From Deltaproteobacteria bacterium (GTDB taxonomy: Bacteria; Desulfobacterota; Syntrophia; Syntrophales; UBA5619), in contig JAKAFS010000010.1 in assembly GCA_021817825.1 (NCBI GenBank), positions 1 through 58,592 of the forward strand: a DNA stretch of 58,592 bases, in the 5' to 3' direction. Numbering within the stretch: the first letter of the stretch is position 1; each line of letters begins with the position of its first letter. A model generated the notes under the pieces. The model was given only the letters and a program-made list of their open reading frames with translations. It did not search any database and had not been told where the DNA came from. Positions 9,260-18,580 of the stretch are shown piece after piece. Made by a program: the position numbers and the translations under genes.

Positions 9260-12200
9260 ATGGAAAAAAGGTTCATCCCCAAACGATTGATGCTGATCTT
9301 CCTGTTGGCTGCGGCTTGCGTCATCGGCGGCGGCAGCTGGTTTTATCACGCTCAGGAACAGCGGCTTCTCCAAAAAAGCGAAGAGACGCTGATGGCGGTG
9401 GCCCAGCTGAAGCTGGATGAAATCGTGCATTGGCGCGCGCTGCATCTCAAGAACGCAGCGCTGGTCGTGGACAACCCTTACTTTCTGGATGCCGCGGCGC
9501 AGATCATCCGCCGGCCGGGTCCGGGCAACGTTGATCCGAAACTGCTCCGCCTGGAACACCTGTTGGAACGTCAGGGCTACCGTGACATTTTCCTGGTGGA
9601 CAACGACGGCCAGATCCGTCGGCGGCTGAAAAAAGGGCCGAACCGGCTCTCTCCTGCGCTGCTGGCAGCCCTGGAGGAGGCGCAGCGCCGGGAAAGTCCC
9701 CTGCTCACGAACCTCCACCGCGAAAATCCCGCCGATACCCCCCATCTCCATGTGGTGGCCCCGTTGAGCAGATGGGAAGAGGTTCAGCGGCAGTCCTTCG
9801 GCGCTCTGATCCTGAGGATCGATGCCGACGATTTTCTTTACCGGCTCCTCCAGTCCCATCCTTCGTCCAGTCTGAGCAGTGAAACCCTTCTGGTCAGCAG
9901 AGAGGGCGACTCCGTCCTCTTTCTGAACGAATTGCGCCACCGGGCCGGGACCGCCCTCAAGCTGCGGATCCCCCTGACTCAGCGGGAAGTTCCCGCCGTC
10001 ATGGCCGTTCTGGGCAAAGAAGGCATCGTCGGAGGGCGCGATTACCGCGGTGTTCCGGTCCTCTCTGTCCTGAAGGCCGTCCCCGATTCCCCCTGGTTCA
10101 TGATCGCCAAGGTCGACCAGGCGGAGGTTTTTTCCCAATGGCGGTTCAGCGCCTGGCTGATCATCGCCCTGATCATCGGCATCCTGGCGGGCCTGGCGGC
10201 CATCGTCGGCCTGCTCTGGCAACGCAACGAAAAGGGCCACTACCGCGATCGCCTCCTGAAGGAAGAAGGGCACCGCATCACCCTGATGAGCATCGGCGAC
10301 GGCGTGATCGCCACCGACCGGGAAGGCCGGATTACGATGCTCAACCCCGTCGCCGAGACCCTGACGGGCTGGACCCAGGCCGACGCCCGCGGCAAGGCGG
10401 TCGAAGAGGTTTTTCGGATCGTCAATGAAGAGACGCGGCTCGCCGTGGAAAACCCCATCCGCCGGGTCCTCCAGGAGGGGACGATCGTGGGGCTCGCCAA
10501 CCATACCCTGCTCATCGCCCGCGACGGACAGGAACGCCCCATCGCCGACAGCGGCGCCCCGATCCGGGAAGCAGGAGGCGCCATTACGGGAACGGTTCTG
10601 GTCTTCCGCGATCAGACCGAGGAGCGTGCGGCCCGGAAAAGGCTTGACGAATCGGAGGCCTGGTTCCGCACTACCTTCTATAGCATCGGCGACGGCGTCA
10701 TCACGACCGATGCGAAAGGGTGTGTCTTGCAGATGAACCCGGTGGCGGAGTCGCTCACGGGGTGGCGCGAAGCCGAGGCCAAAGGACGTCCCGTCGGCGA
10801 AATCTTTACGATCGTCAATGAAGAGACCCGCGCCTCGGTGGAAAATCCGGTGCATCGCGTTCTCGAAAAGGGAGTGATCGTGGGACTCGCCAACCACACC
10901 CTGCTCATCGCCCGCGACGGCCGGGAGCGCCCCATCGCCGATGCCGGCTCGCCCATCAGGGACGAAGAGGCGCGGATCGTGGGTGTGGCGCTTATCTTCC
11001 GAGATCAGACCAAGGAACGGCAAGCCGAAGCGGATCTCCGCAGGAGCGAGGAGCGCTTCCGGATGACCTTTCAGACCAGCCCCGATGCGATCAACATCAA
11101 CCGCCTGGAAGACGGGATGTACGAAGACATCAACGAAGGATTTACGCAGTTGACCGGCTATACCCGCGAGGAGACGGTCGGACGGACCTCGCTGGAACAG
11201 GACATCTGGTGCAACCCGGCGGATCGGGAGGAATTGGTGCGGGGCTTGAAGGAGACCGGTTATTATCGGCGGCTGCGGGCGGATTTCCGCTGCAAGGACG
11301 GTTCGGTCAAAACGGCCGTCATGGCGGCGCGCATCATCAAGTTCGGGGAGGTCCCGCATATCATCTCCATCACCCGGGATATCACGGAGCATCTCCGGGA
11401 CGAGGAGCGGCAGAGGAACCTGGAGGAGCGCCTCCAGCGGGCGGAGAAGATGGAGGCCCTGGGGGTCCTGGCCGGCGGCGTGGCCCATGACCTGAACAAT
11501 GTCCTGGGCATCCTCGTCGGCTACTCGGAGCTGCTGCTTTCCGACATCGATCCCGACAGCCGCACCTATGGCTACACTCAGAACATCATGAACTCGGGGG
11601 AACGGGCGGCCGCCATCGTTCAGGACCTCCTCACCCTGGCGCGGCGCGGGATCCATGCGAAAACCACTCTGGACCTCAACCGGATCATCACCGACCAGCT
11701 GAACACCCCCGAATGCCAGAAGCTCTCGTCCCTCCACCCTGCGGTCGCCGTCACGACCGTGTTGGAACCGGAACTGCTCCCGGTCCTGGGATCCGACGTC
11801 CATTTGGGGAAAATCCTGATGAATCTCCTCTTCAACGCCGTGGAAGCCATTCCCGATGCCGGAGCGGTGACCATCGAAACGCACAACCGCTATCTCGACC
11901 GGCCCGTCCCGGGATATGACGAGGTGCAGGAGGGCGATTACGTCGTTCTGTCCGTTTCCGATACCGGCGAGGGGATACCGGCCAAGGATCTCAAACGGAT
12001 CTTCGAGCCTTTCTACACCAAAAAGGTGATGGGCAGAAGCGGCACCGGTCTGGGGCTGGCGGTGGTCTGGGGGGCGGTCAAGGACCATCAGGGATACATC
12101 CACGTCCAAAGCGGCGAAGGACAGGGAACCACCATGAGCCTCTATTTCCCCGCATCCCGGGAGGAAATGGCGCAGGATCTTCCCGTTGACCCTTCGGAAT

Positions 12201-12577
12201 ACATGGGGTCCGGCGAAGCGATTCTCGTCGTGGACGACATCCTAGAGCAGCGCGAACTGGCCGTCAGCATGCTGGAGCGGTTGAATTACCGGGTCGACGC
12301 CGTCGCCAGCGGTGAGGAAGCCCTCGCCTATCTCCGGGAAAAGCCCGCGGATATCGTCGTTCTGGACATGATCATGGAACCGGGAATGGACGGCTTGGAG
12401 ACCTATCAGGGGATGCTGGAAATCCGTCCCGGCCAGAAGGCGGTGATCGTGAGCGGCTTTGCCGAAACGGAACGGGTGCACCGGGCCAGGGAGCTGGGCG
12501 CCGGTCCTTATGTGAGGAAGCCCTATATCCGGGAAAGGATCGGCATGGCCATCCGCGGGGAGCTGGACCGGCGCTGA
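9260..12577 (+). CDS. Membrane hybrid histidine kinase with duplicated PAS domains
   Basis: A 1105-residue hybrid kinase. Transmembrane helices at about residues 9-27 and 298-320 enclose a periplasmic sensor. Two PAS domains at about 335-455 and 460-590 are close copies of each other: both carry SIGDGVI.TD, NPVAE.LTGW, IVNEETR, VGLANHTLLIARDG and ERPIAD. A third, different PAS follows (about 590-715). The H-box is GGVAHDLNNVLG with H743, the ATPase has SDTGEGIP and SGTGLGLAV, and the C-terminal receiver has D1036 in VVLDMIMEPG. ATG 9260 is chosen over TTG 9236 because AAAAGGATC precedes it and the helix begins there. It is divergent from the dCache kinase; both may feed a shared regulator. 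Confidence 0.9.
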   Translation: MEKRFIPKRLMLIFLLAAACVIGGGSWFYHAQEQRLLQKSEETLMAVAQLKLDEIVHWRALHLKNAALVVDNPYFLDAAAQIIRRPGPGNVDPKLLRLEHLLERQGYRDIFLVDNDGQIRRRLKKGPNRLSPALLAALEEAQRRESPLLTNLHRENPADTPHLHVVAPLSRWEEVQRQSFGALILRIDADDFLYRLLQSHPSSSLSSETLLVSREGDSVLFLNELRHRAGTALKLRIPLTQREVPAVMAVLGKEGIVGGRDYRGVPVLSVLKAVPDSPWFMIAKVDQAEVFSQWRFSAWLIIALIIGILAGLAAIVGLLWQRNEKGHYRDRLLKEEGHRITLMSIGDGVIATDREGRITMLNPVAETLTGWTQADARGKAVEEVFRIVNEETRLAVENPIRRVLQEGTIVGLANHTLLIARDGQERPIADSGAPIREAGGAITGTVLVFRDQTEERAARKRLDESEAWFRTTFYSIGDGVITTDAKGCVLQMNPVAESLTGWREAEAKGRPVGEIFTIVNEETRASVENPVHRVLEKGVIVGLANHTLLIARDGRERPIADAGSPIRDEEARIVGVALIFRDQTKERQAEADLRRSEERFRMTFQTSPDAININRLEDGMYEDINEGFTQLTGYTREETVGRTSLEQDIWCNPADREELVRGLKETGYYRRLRADFRCKDGSVKTAVMAARIIKFGEVPHIISITRDITEHLRDEERQRNLEERLQRAEKMEALGVLAGGVAHDLNNVLGILVGYSELLLSDIDPDSRTYGYTQNIMNSGERAAAIVQDLLTLARRGIHAKTTLDLNRIITDQLNTPECQKLSSLHPAVAVTTVLEPELLPVLGSDVHLGKILMNLLFNAVEAIPDAGAVTIETHNRYLDRPVPGYDEVQEGDYVVLSVSDTGEGIPAKDLKRIFEPFYTKKVMGRSGTGLGLAVVWGAVKDHQGYIHVQSGEGQGTTMSLYFPASREEMAQDLPVDPSEYMGSGEAILVVDDILEQRELAVSMLERLNYRVDAVASGEEALAYLREKPADIVVLDMIMEPGMDGLETYQGMLEIRPGQKAVIVSGFAETERVHRARELGAGPYVRKPYIRERIGMAIRGELDRR

Positions 12578-12589
12578 CGGAAAATTCCC

Positions 12590-12618
12590 TTGACAGCGCC
12601 CGCCCGTTCCTCTAGCTT
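12590..12618 (+). promoter_or_regulatory. Candidate promoter for the MaoC-SCP2 gene
   Basis: Perfect TTGACA at 12590-12595, 17 nt, then a weaker TAGCTT at 12613-12618. About 60 nt ahead of the ATG at 12682. Confidence 0.45.
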
Positions 12619-12681
12619 TTCGATCGGCCGACCCGGCAAAGATCGGACAGTTCTTTTTACAGACGGCGAAGGAGAGAACGG

Positions 12682-13944
12682 ATGGCGCTCAATCGGGATG
12701 CAATCGGCAAAAAGATCGGCCCCCTGACCAAGACGTACGACTGGAAGGACCTCGTCCTCTACGCGCTCGGCGTGGGGGCCGGCTTCGACGAGTTGGACTA
12801 CACCTACGAAAAGAACCTCAAGGCCCTCCCCAGTTTTTCCATTGCGGCGGTCTTTGAATTCTTCGGCCAGGCCGCCCTCGCCTCCAACCTGAATCTGGCA
12901 GGGGTCCTCCATGGCGAGCAAGAACTGATCTTCCACAGGCCGATCCCCACTGCGGGCACCCTGACCACCGAGGGGCAAATCACCCACTACTACGACAAGG
13001 GACCCAAGGGCGCCCTCGTGGTGGCCGAAAGCGCCACCGCCCATTCGAACGGCGAAACGCTCTTTACGAGCATCCTCACCCTCTTTGCCCGCCTCGACGG
13101 CGGCTTCGGCGGCGAGGCCGCCCCGTCCCGAACGATCACCTTTCCCGACCGGGAACCGGATTTTTGCGTCGCGGCCACCCCCTCGCCCAGCCAGCCGCTC
13201 CTCTATCGCCTCTCGGGGGATATCTTTCCCCTCCATGTCGATCCCGAATTTGCCCGGATGGCGGGTTTCGACCGGCCGATCATGCACGGCCTGTGCACCC
13301 ACGGCTTCGCCTGCCGCGCGCTGATTGCCAGTCTCATCCCGGGAAAACCGGAGCTTGCCCGGCGTCTTGCCTGCCGCTTCTCCAAGACTCTCTATCCCGG
13401 CGATCCGATCCGGACCCAGATCTGGAAAACCGGTGCAGGAGAGGCCCTCTGGCGAACGGTGAACGTCCGGACCGGGGAAACGGTCATCGATCACGGACTC
13501 TTTGCCTACGGCGAGCGTGCGGAAGGCGCGATCCGAAACGCTGGAAGAGCCGCCGTGGCAAACGGGGTGCAGACGGCCGAAGCCGAACCTGCCGCACCGT
13601 CAGAGAAAGCCGCCCGCGGGACTGTTGCGTCCGTCGAATCCGTCTTTGCGAAGATGCCCCAGGTCTTCCGGGCCGAGAAGGCCGCGGGAATTCATTGCAC
13701 GTTCCAGTATACGATCACCGGCGAAGGGGGCGGCGAGTGGTTTGCCGAAGTCAAGGATGGAACCTGCCGGATCGAGACGGGAAAACACCTGGATCCCGGC
13801 TGTACCCTGATCATCGCCGCGGCGGATTTCCTCGCCCTCATGAACGGAACGCTGCCGGCGCTGGAGGCCTTCACCTCCGGGAAACTCAAGATCGAGGGCG
13901 ATCTCATAAAGGCGCAACTGATCGGCAAGCTCTTCAAGATGTGA
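12682..13944 (+). CDS. MaoC-type 2-enoyl-CoA hydratase fused to an SCP2 domain
   Basis: A 420-residue two-part protein. Residues 1-290 form a tandem hot-dog (N-terminal half plus MaoC half) like (R)-specific enoyl-CoA hydratase 2. The catalytic motif is YRLSGDIFPLHVDPEFA with D180 and H185, followed by FDRPIMHGLCTHG. The usual Asn of GDxNPLH is Phe here. Residues about 320-420 form a sterol-carrier-protein-2-like lipid-binding domain. The order hydratase 2 then SCP2 is that of the C-terminal two thirds of animal peroxisomal multifunctional enzyme 2, without its dehydrogenase. Expected reaction is hydration of trans-2-enoyl-CoA to (R)-3-hydroxyacyl-CoA. Start has an AAGGAGAG ribosome-binding site. 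Substrate chain length is unknown. Confidence 0.85.
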   Translation: MALNRDAIGKKIGPLTKTYDWKDLVLYALGVGAGFDELDYTYEKNLKALPSFSIAAVFEFFGQAALASNLNLAGVLHGEQELIFHRPIPTAGTLTTEGQITHYYDKGPKGALVVAESATAHSNGETLFTSILTLFARLDGGFGGEAAPSRTITFPDREPDFCVAATPSPSQPLLYRLSGDIFPLHVDPEFARMAGFDRPIMHGLCTHGFACRALIASLIPGKPELARRLACRFSKTLYPGDPIRTQIWKTGAGEALWRTVNVRTGETVIDHGLFAYGERAEGAIRNAGRAAVANGVQTAEAEPAAPSEKAARGTVASVESVFAKMPQVFRAEKAAGIHCTFQYTITGEGGGEWFAEVKDGTCRIETGKHLDPGCTLIIAAADFLALMNGTLPALEAFTSGKLKIEGDLIKAQLIGKLFKM

Positions 13945-14061
13945 GCGCTAGGTTAAGGACGGGCATTCTCCATGCCTCGGCGTCATAGCGCGCCGCTCGG
14001 ATCCGCTTCCAGCCATCGATCGGGAGGTGATAGATAAAATGAAAGCCCCCCAAGAAATAAC

Positions 14062-14089
14062 TGATTGGACAAAGGGGAGCCTCTATAAT
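14062..14089 (+). promoter_or_regulatory. Possible promoter of the TRAP transporter operon
   Basis: A perfect TATAAT at 14084-14089, 123 bp before dctP. The -35 candidates 16-17 nt upstream (TGATTG or CTGATT) are poor, so it may need an activator or not be used. Nothing else recognisable was seen between 13945 and 14212. Confidence 0.3.
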
Positions 14090-14212
14090 ACTTGCTCCCG
14101 TTAGGATAGGTACGTCCGGGGCAGCCCCACGTGCCCGGTGTCACTCCCATCCCCAGGGGTCGAGCGCTTGCTTGGCCTGTAACCATCACTCCACCCGAAA
14201 GGAAGATGAGAC

Positions 14213-15265
14213 ATGGATAAGAAGATGAGCAGAGCGGCAAGAGCGGCAGCGATTCTGGGCATTTGCCTCCTTTGTGTTTGCTGGGCGACCGCCACCTTTG
14301 CCGCAGAGGCGAAACCCGTGACGGCCAAACCCAACGCGATCACCTGGAAGATGCACAGCGGCTTCTCCCCCAACCAGTTCTATACCCGGGCCTGGAACGC
14401 CTTCGCCCAGGAAGTCCTCAAGAGGACCAATGGCGAACTGGTCATCACTGTCTATCCCTCGTCGGTCCTGGGATTCACCCAGCCCAATACCCTGACGGCG
14501 CTCCGCGATCAGATCGTGCCCATCGCCGAGATTTCCGCCTCGATCAGCGAGGGGCTGATGCCTGAATTGAAGGAGATCAGTGTCTTCTATCTCTTCGATA
14601 CGCCGGAAAAAGAGGCCAAGGCCTATGCCGCGGTCCGGGCCGACATGGAGAAAGTGTTCTTGGCCAAGTACAAGGTCAAGATCCTCGCCACCTGCATCGG
14701 CGCCCCCACCGAGATGTTCACCAAGAAAAAGATCGATTCCCTGGATGACATGAAGGGGCTCAAAATCCGGACTGCCGGCGCCGCGATGGCCAATCAGGCC
14801 AAGATGCTGGGGATGGTCCCGACGACGATCGACAGCAAAGAGGTGGGGATGGCCCTCGAACGGAGCATGGTGGACGGTCTGTACACCAGCCTCCAGGGAT
14901 TCAACGATGACAAGTTCTATCAGTATGTCAAGGTCGCCAACATGGTCCATCAGTCGCACGTCAAGATGTTCATCGGTGTGAATGCCGATGCTTTCAACAA
15001 ACTGCCTCCCGCCATTCAGACGCAGGTGCAGGCTGCCGCGGCCTGGCTTGAGAAAGAGGGCTACAACAAGGTCCGCGACGACGATGCGGCCATCGCCAAG
15101 AAGAACCTGGCCGCCTCCGGGGTGGAGTTTTTCACGCCGCCGGCTGCGGTCCTGAATGCCATGCGGGAAGTGGGCCGCAAGCTTCTCGACGAAAACGCCG
15201 CCAAGGCCGGTCCCGAGGCCCAGGCGCGGTTGGCGAAGATGCTCAGCGCCGCAGGCGTGAAATAG
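14213..15265 (+). CDS. dctP: TRAP transporter substrate-binding protein, DctP family
   Basis: A 350-residue periplasmic binding protein with an N-terminal signal peptide (hydrophobic from about residue 11, cleavage near FAAEA). DctP-family marks include the WKMHSGFSPNQFYTRAWNAFAQEV opening segment, KGLKIRTAGA and the EVGMALERSMVDGL helix; the Arg of KIRT is the position that usually pairs with the ligand carboxylate. It binds an organic acid in the periplasm and hands it to the DctQM membrane subunits encoded next. The ligand cannot be named from sequence. GAAAGGAAG lies 10 nt upstream of the ATG. The neighbouring AMDase/maleate-isomerase-like gene hints at a dicarboxylate or substituted malonate. 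Confidence 0.9.
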   Translation: MDKKMSRAARAAAILGICLLCVCWATATFAAEAKPVTAKPNAITWKMHSGFSPNQFYTRAWNAFAQEVLKRTNGELVITVYPSSVLGFTQPNTLTALRDQIVPIAEISASISEGLMPELKEISVFYLFDTPEKEAKAYAAVRADMEKVFLAKYKVKILATCIGAPTEMFTKKKIDSLDDMKGLKIRTAGAAMANQAKMLGMVPTTIDSKEVGMALERSMVDGLYTSLQGFNDDKFYQYVKVANMVHQSHVKMFIGVNADAFNKLPPAIQTQVQAAAAWLEKEGYNKVRDDDAAIAKKNLAASGVEFFTPPAAVLNAMREVGRKLLDENAAKAGPEAQARLAKMLSAAGVK

Positions 15266-15354
15266 AATTCCCGTAAACACCAACTCTTGAGCGGCGGTCT
15301 CCGGCGAGCAGGAAGAGGCCGCCGCTCAGAACGATTTGATCGGAGTATATCCCC

Positions 15355-15858
15355 ATGCTATTTGCCGAGATATGGAAACGGCTCATGTTTCTCATGCTCG
15401 TCGTGATGGCCTTCCTGATGACCATCGGCGCGCTCATGAGATACTTCTTCAACAGCCCCATCGAATTTGCCGATGAGGTTTCCGGCCTCCTCCTTTTGGG
15501 GATTACTTTCCTGGGCCTCGCCTATGTGGAAAAGGACAATGCCCATATCCGCATCGAGCTGCTGTTCAAGCGTCTCAATGGGGGGATGCGGGCGGTCCTG
15601 GCGAAGGTCAACTGGGTCATCGAGGTGTTCTGGACGGTCATCGTCCTGGTCTGCACCTCCCTGGCCGTCATGGATTTCTTCGGAACCGAACGACGATCCA
15701 TGTCCACCGAGTGGCTGATCTGGCCCTTCGCTTGTGTCATGGTTCTGGGGACGATCATGCTCCTGATCGAACTGGTGTTCGGCAAGCACAATCCCTTCGC
15801 CTTCTTCCGCGGTAAACAGGTCGCTTCGCCGGAATCGGCTCAGGAGGTGGCAAAATGA
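15355..15858 (+). CDS. dctQ: TRAP transporter small membrane subunit, DctQ family
   Basis: A 167-residue protein with four predicted transmembrane helices, the normal DctQ topology. The ADEVSGLLLLGITFLG segment and the following YVEKDNAHIRIELL loop are typical of the family. It forms the membrane complex with DctM and is needed for sodium-driven uptake of the acid bound by DctP. Its last four bases overlap the start of dctM (ATGA), so the two are translationally coupled. Confidence 0.9.
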   Translation: MLFAEIWKRLMFLMLVVMAFLMTIGALMRYFFNSPIEFADEVSGLLLLGITFLGLAYVEKDNAHIRIELLFKRLNGGMRAVLAKVNWVIEVFWTVIVLVCTSLAVMDFFGTERRSMSTEWLIWPFACVMVLGTIMLLIELVFGKHNPFAFFRGKQVASPESAQEVAK

Positions 15859-17156
15859 CCGATCCGATGATGCTCTTCATTACCGTCGGTCTGTTGCTGA
15901 TTCTCTTGGCCATGGGGACGAAGATCGCCTGGGCTCTCGGGCTTGCCGGGATGGCCATGTCGGTCGTGATCTTCGGCTGGGAAAACGGCCTGCGGATGAT
16001 CGGGACGATCTGCTACGACCGGGGGACGAGTTTTGCCATGACCTGCATGCCGCTTTTCATCTTCATGGGGGAGATGATGATGCGCAGCGGGATGAACGAT
16101 GTCGTCTTCGACGGCATGGGAAAGCTGACCAAAGGCGTCCCGGGGGGGATCTTGCAGACGACGATCGGGACCAGCGCCGCCTTTGCCGCCTCCTGCGGCT
16201 CCAGCGTCGCCTGCACGGCCACGGTGGCCGCCGTCGCCTACCCGGCTCTGGTCAAACGCGGCTATCCCAGGGCCTTTTCGGCCTGCACCATTGCCACGGG
16301 CGGTACGCTGGGGATTCTGATTCCGCCCAGCATGCAGTTCATCATCTATGCCTCCCTCGTCGGCGAGTCCGTCTCGAAACTCTTCATCGCCGGGATCATG
16401 CCGGGCTTGATGCTCGCAACGATGTTCTGCATCTATATCGCCATCCGCGCCTTGGCCCAGCCCCATCTTTTTCCGCCCCGCGAGCACTTCAATTTCGTCG
16501 AGAACCTCTCCGGTCTTGCCGCCATGTGGCCGATCGCGATCCTGATCTTCCTGGTTTTGATCACCATGTACATCGGCGTGGCGACGCCCACCGAGGCGGC
16601 GGCCTTCGGCGCCGTGGGTTCCATATTCCTGACCTTCTTCTATCAGCGGAAGGGGTTCTTCAAGTTGCTCTACGAGGGGGCGCTGGCGACGCTGCGAACC
16701 ACCTCGATGATCATGTTCCTGATCATCGGGGCCTCGATCTTGACCTTCATCCTGACCCACCTGCGGCTCACCGACTACGTCCTCAACGGGATCATGCAAT
16801 ATGGGCTTAGCCCGCTGATCGTTTTTCTGATGGTTTGTGTCGTCTACATCATCCTGGGGATGTTTCTCGATGCCGTCTCGATGATGGTCCTGAGCCTTCC
16901 GGTCCTCTATCCGGTCATGACCCATCTGGGGTTCAACGGGATCTGGTTCGGCGTCATCGTCGTCCTCTGGCTCGAGGTGGCCTTCCTCACGCCGCCCTTC
17001 TGCATGGGACTCTTCATCCTCTCGGGCATCTCGAAGGTGCCCATGGACGAACTCATCCCCGATATCTTTCCCTATCTCGGCATCTTCGTGATCGCCATCG
17101 CCCTGATGTACACCTTCCCGGGGATCTGCCTGTGGCTGGTGAGCATGATGAAGTGA
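15855..17156 (+). CDS. dctM: TRAP transporter large membrane subunit, DctM family
   Basis: A 433-residue, about 12-helix permease subunit with the DctM/SiaM signature blocks: FIFMGEMMMRSGM, SCGSSVACTATVAAVAYPALVKRGYP, GGTLGILIPPS and ATPTEAAAFGAVG. It is the sodium-coupled transport channel of the TRAP complex. The start codon overlaps the dctQ stop. About 80 bp separates it from the next gene, with no terminator seen, so the isomerase-like gene may belong to the same transcript. Confidence 0.92.
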   Translation: MTDPMMLFITVGLLLILLAMGTKIAWALGLAGMAMSVVIFGWENGLRMIGTICYDRGTSFAMTCMPLFIFMGEMMMRSGMNDVVFDGMGKLTKGVPGGILQTTIGTSAAFAASCGSSVACTATVAAVAYPALVKRGYPRAFSACTIATGGTLGILIPPSMQFIIYASLVGESVSKLFIAGIMPGLMLATMFCIYIAIRALAQPHLFPPREHFNFVENLSGLAAMWPIAILIFLVLITMYIGVATPTEAAAFGAVGSIFLTFFYQRKGFFKLLYEGALATLRTTSMIMFLIIGASILTFILTHLRLTDYVLNGIMQYGLSPLIVFLMVCVVYIILGMFLDAVSMMVLSLPVLYPVMTHLGFNGIWFGVIVVLWLEVAFLTPPFCMGLFILSGISKVPMDELIPDIFPYLGIFVIAIALMYTFPGICLWLVSMMK

Positions 17157-17236
17157 CCCGGGGCGGGCCGGGGGAGAGCGAACTGCTCGAATTCTGAATC
17201 GGGGTGCTGTCCCCACATTGAAAGGTGTTCTGACTT

Positions 17237-18001
17237 ATGGATTGCCGCATGAACAAGAAAGTGCTCAAGCCCTGGCCTCTCGGCTGGAAGGCCAAGATCG
17301 GCATTCTGATCCCGGCCGTCGATACGGGCTACTGTTCCTATGAGTTTCGCGTCCTCTGCCCCGAGGGAGTCGTGACGCTGGAAAGCCGGGTGGCGATGGG
17401 GGCCCTGACGCTGGAGAACCTCCAGAAGATGCGCGGCGATGCCCTCTATGGGGCCAAATTGCTGGCCCAGGCCGTTCCCGACGTCATCACTTACGAGGCC
17501 ACGGCCGCCGGCTTTGTCCTGGGCGTCGAAGGGGACGCCGCCCTGATTCGGGAGATCGAAGCGTCCACCGGCGTCCGGGCGACCACGGGGGCTTCCTCCG
17601 TGGCCGAATCCCTGAGCGCCTTGGGTGCCAAGAAGATCAGCGTCTATGCCGCTACGTCCGAAGAAGTGACGAAGTACACGGTCCGGTACCTGACCGACAG
17701 GGGATTCACGGTCTGCCAGCAAAAGTCGCACAGCATCGCCCATGCCTTCGAGGGGTTCCGGATGTCCCCCTGGGAGGTCTACGGCGAGGTGAAGAAGTTC
17801 CATCAGCAATGCCCTGATGTGGATGCGATCTTCATCGCCGGCGGTTGTTTTCGCACCCTGGAGATGCTATCGGCGCTGGAGCGGGACCTCGGTCTGCCTG
17901 TCGTGACGACGGTCCCGGCCAATATGTACCACTGTCTCAAGATCGCCGGGATCAAGGACCCGGTGGCCGGCTACGGAAGGCTTCTGGAACAAGCGCGTTG
18001 A
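17237..18001 (+). CDS. Asp/Glu racemase-superfamily enzyme, arylmalonate decarboxylase/maleate isomerase-like
   Basis: A 254-residue member of the fold shared by maleate cis-trans isomerase, arylmalonate decarboxylase (AMDase) and Asp/Glu racemase. Only the C-terminal catalytic cysteine is present: C204 in IFIAGGCFRT. The N-terminal position that is Cys in maleate isomerase and Gly in AMDase is Ala here (A88 in TYEATAAGF). Y137 lies where AMDase has its active-site Tyr. A single cysteine fits decarboxylation or a one-sided proton transfer better than two-cysteine isomerisation or racemisation. It sits between a TRAP and a tripartite tricarboxylate transporter, suggesting it acts on an imported acid. 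The second Met (17249) is a possible alternative start. Confidence 0.75.
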   Translation: MDCRMNKKVLKPWPLGWKAKIGILIPAVDTGYCSYEFRVLCPEGVVTLESRVAMGALTLENLQKMRGDALYGAKLLAQAVPDVITYEATAAGFVLGVEGDAALIREIEASTGVRATTGASSVAESLSALGAKKISVYAATSEEVTKYTVRYLTDRGFTVCQQKSHSIAHAFEGFRMSPWEVYGEVKKFHQQCPDVDAIFIAGGCFRTLEMLSALERDLGLPVVTTVPANMYHCLKIAGIKDPVAGYGRLLEQAR

Positions 18002-18058
18002 TCCTTCCCCGTGGGTTCCTTTGGCCGGAGCGCGCTATCTTGATGAAAGGGAAAACCA

Positions 18059-18520
18059 ATGTTCAGAAGCGATCGTTATTCCTCCCTCTTTTTCCTGGGC
18101 CTGGCGGCCTTCATCTGCTGGCAGTCCCTGGCGTTCGGCGTGGGAACCCTCGGCCAGCCGGGACCGGGTTTTTTGTCCTTCAGCGCCGGGGTCGCGATGG
18201 GTCTGCTGTCCCTGGTCTTCCTGATCGGGACCTTTTTGAAGAGGAGGGGGAGCGGCGAACCGTCGGGTGAGGCAAAAACGGGCAGCCGGCGGGCCACCGT
18301 GATTACCCTCTGCCTATCCCTGTTCGCCTACGCGATCGCGGTCCACTGGCTGGGTTTCGTTCTGGCCACCCTGCTGTTCGTTGTTTTCCTGTTCCGCATT
18401 GTCGAAACCGAACCCTGGTGGCGCTCGCTCACGAAAGGCGCTCTGGTGACGGCAGGCAACTATCTGGTCTTTGTCCTCTGGCTGGGTATCCCCCTGCCCA
18501 AGGGGATTTTCCCTTGGTAG
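18059..18520 (+). CDS. tctB: Tripartite tricarboxylate transporter small subunit, TctB family
   Basis: A 153-residue protein with four predicted helices and the TctB opening pattern of a first helix, a GTLGQPGPGFLSFSAG loop and a second helix. TctB is the small membrane subunit of the TTT system, which takes up carboxylic acids using a periplasmic binding protein. The gene order here is B-A-C, whereas the classic Salmonella order is C-B-A. It begins 57 nt after the isomerase-like gene. Confidence 0.85.
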   Translation: MFRSDRYSSLFFLGLAAFICWQSLAFGVGTLGQPGPGFLSFSAGVAMGLLSLVFLIGTFLKRRGSGEPSGEAKTGSRRATVITLCLSLFAYAIAVHWLGFVLATLLFVVFLFRIVETEPWWRSLTKGALVTAGNYLVFVLWLGIPLPKGIFPW

Positions 18521-18580
18521 CCTGCCGTTCATCCCGATCCTCCTGGCAGTCGGGCCGGACCACATGGACTGGAGCATTTC

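Noticed and set aside
9191..12109. A 972-codon open frame on the minus strand
   Set aside because: Antisense shadow of the PAS-duplicated hybrid kinase; composition is biased and no domain is present.
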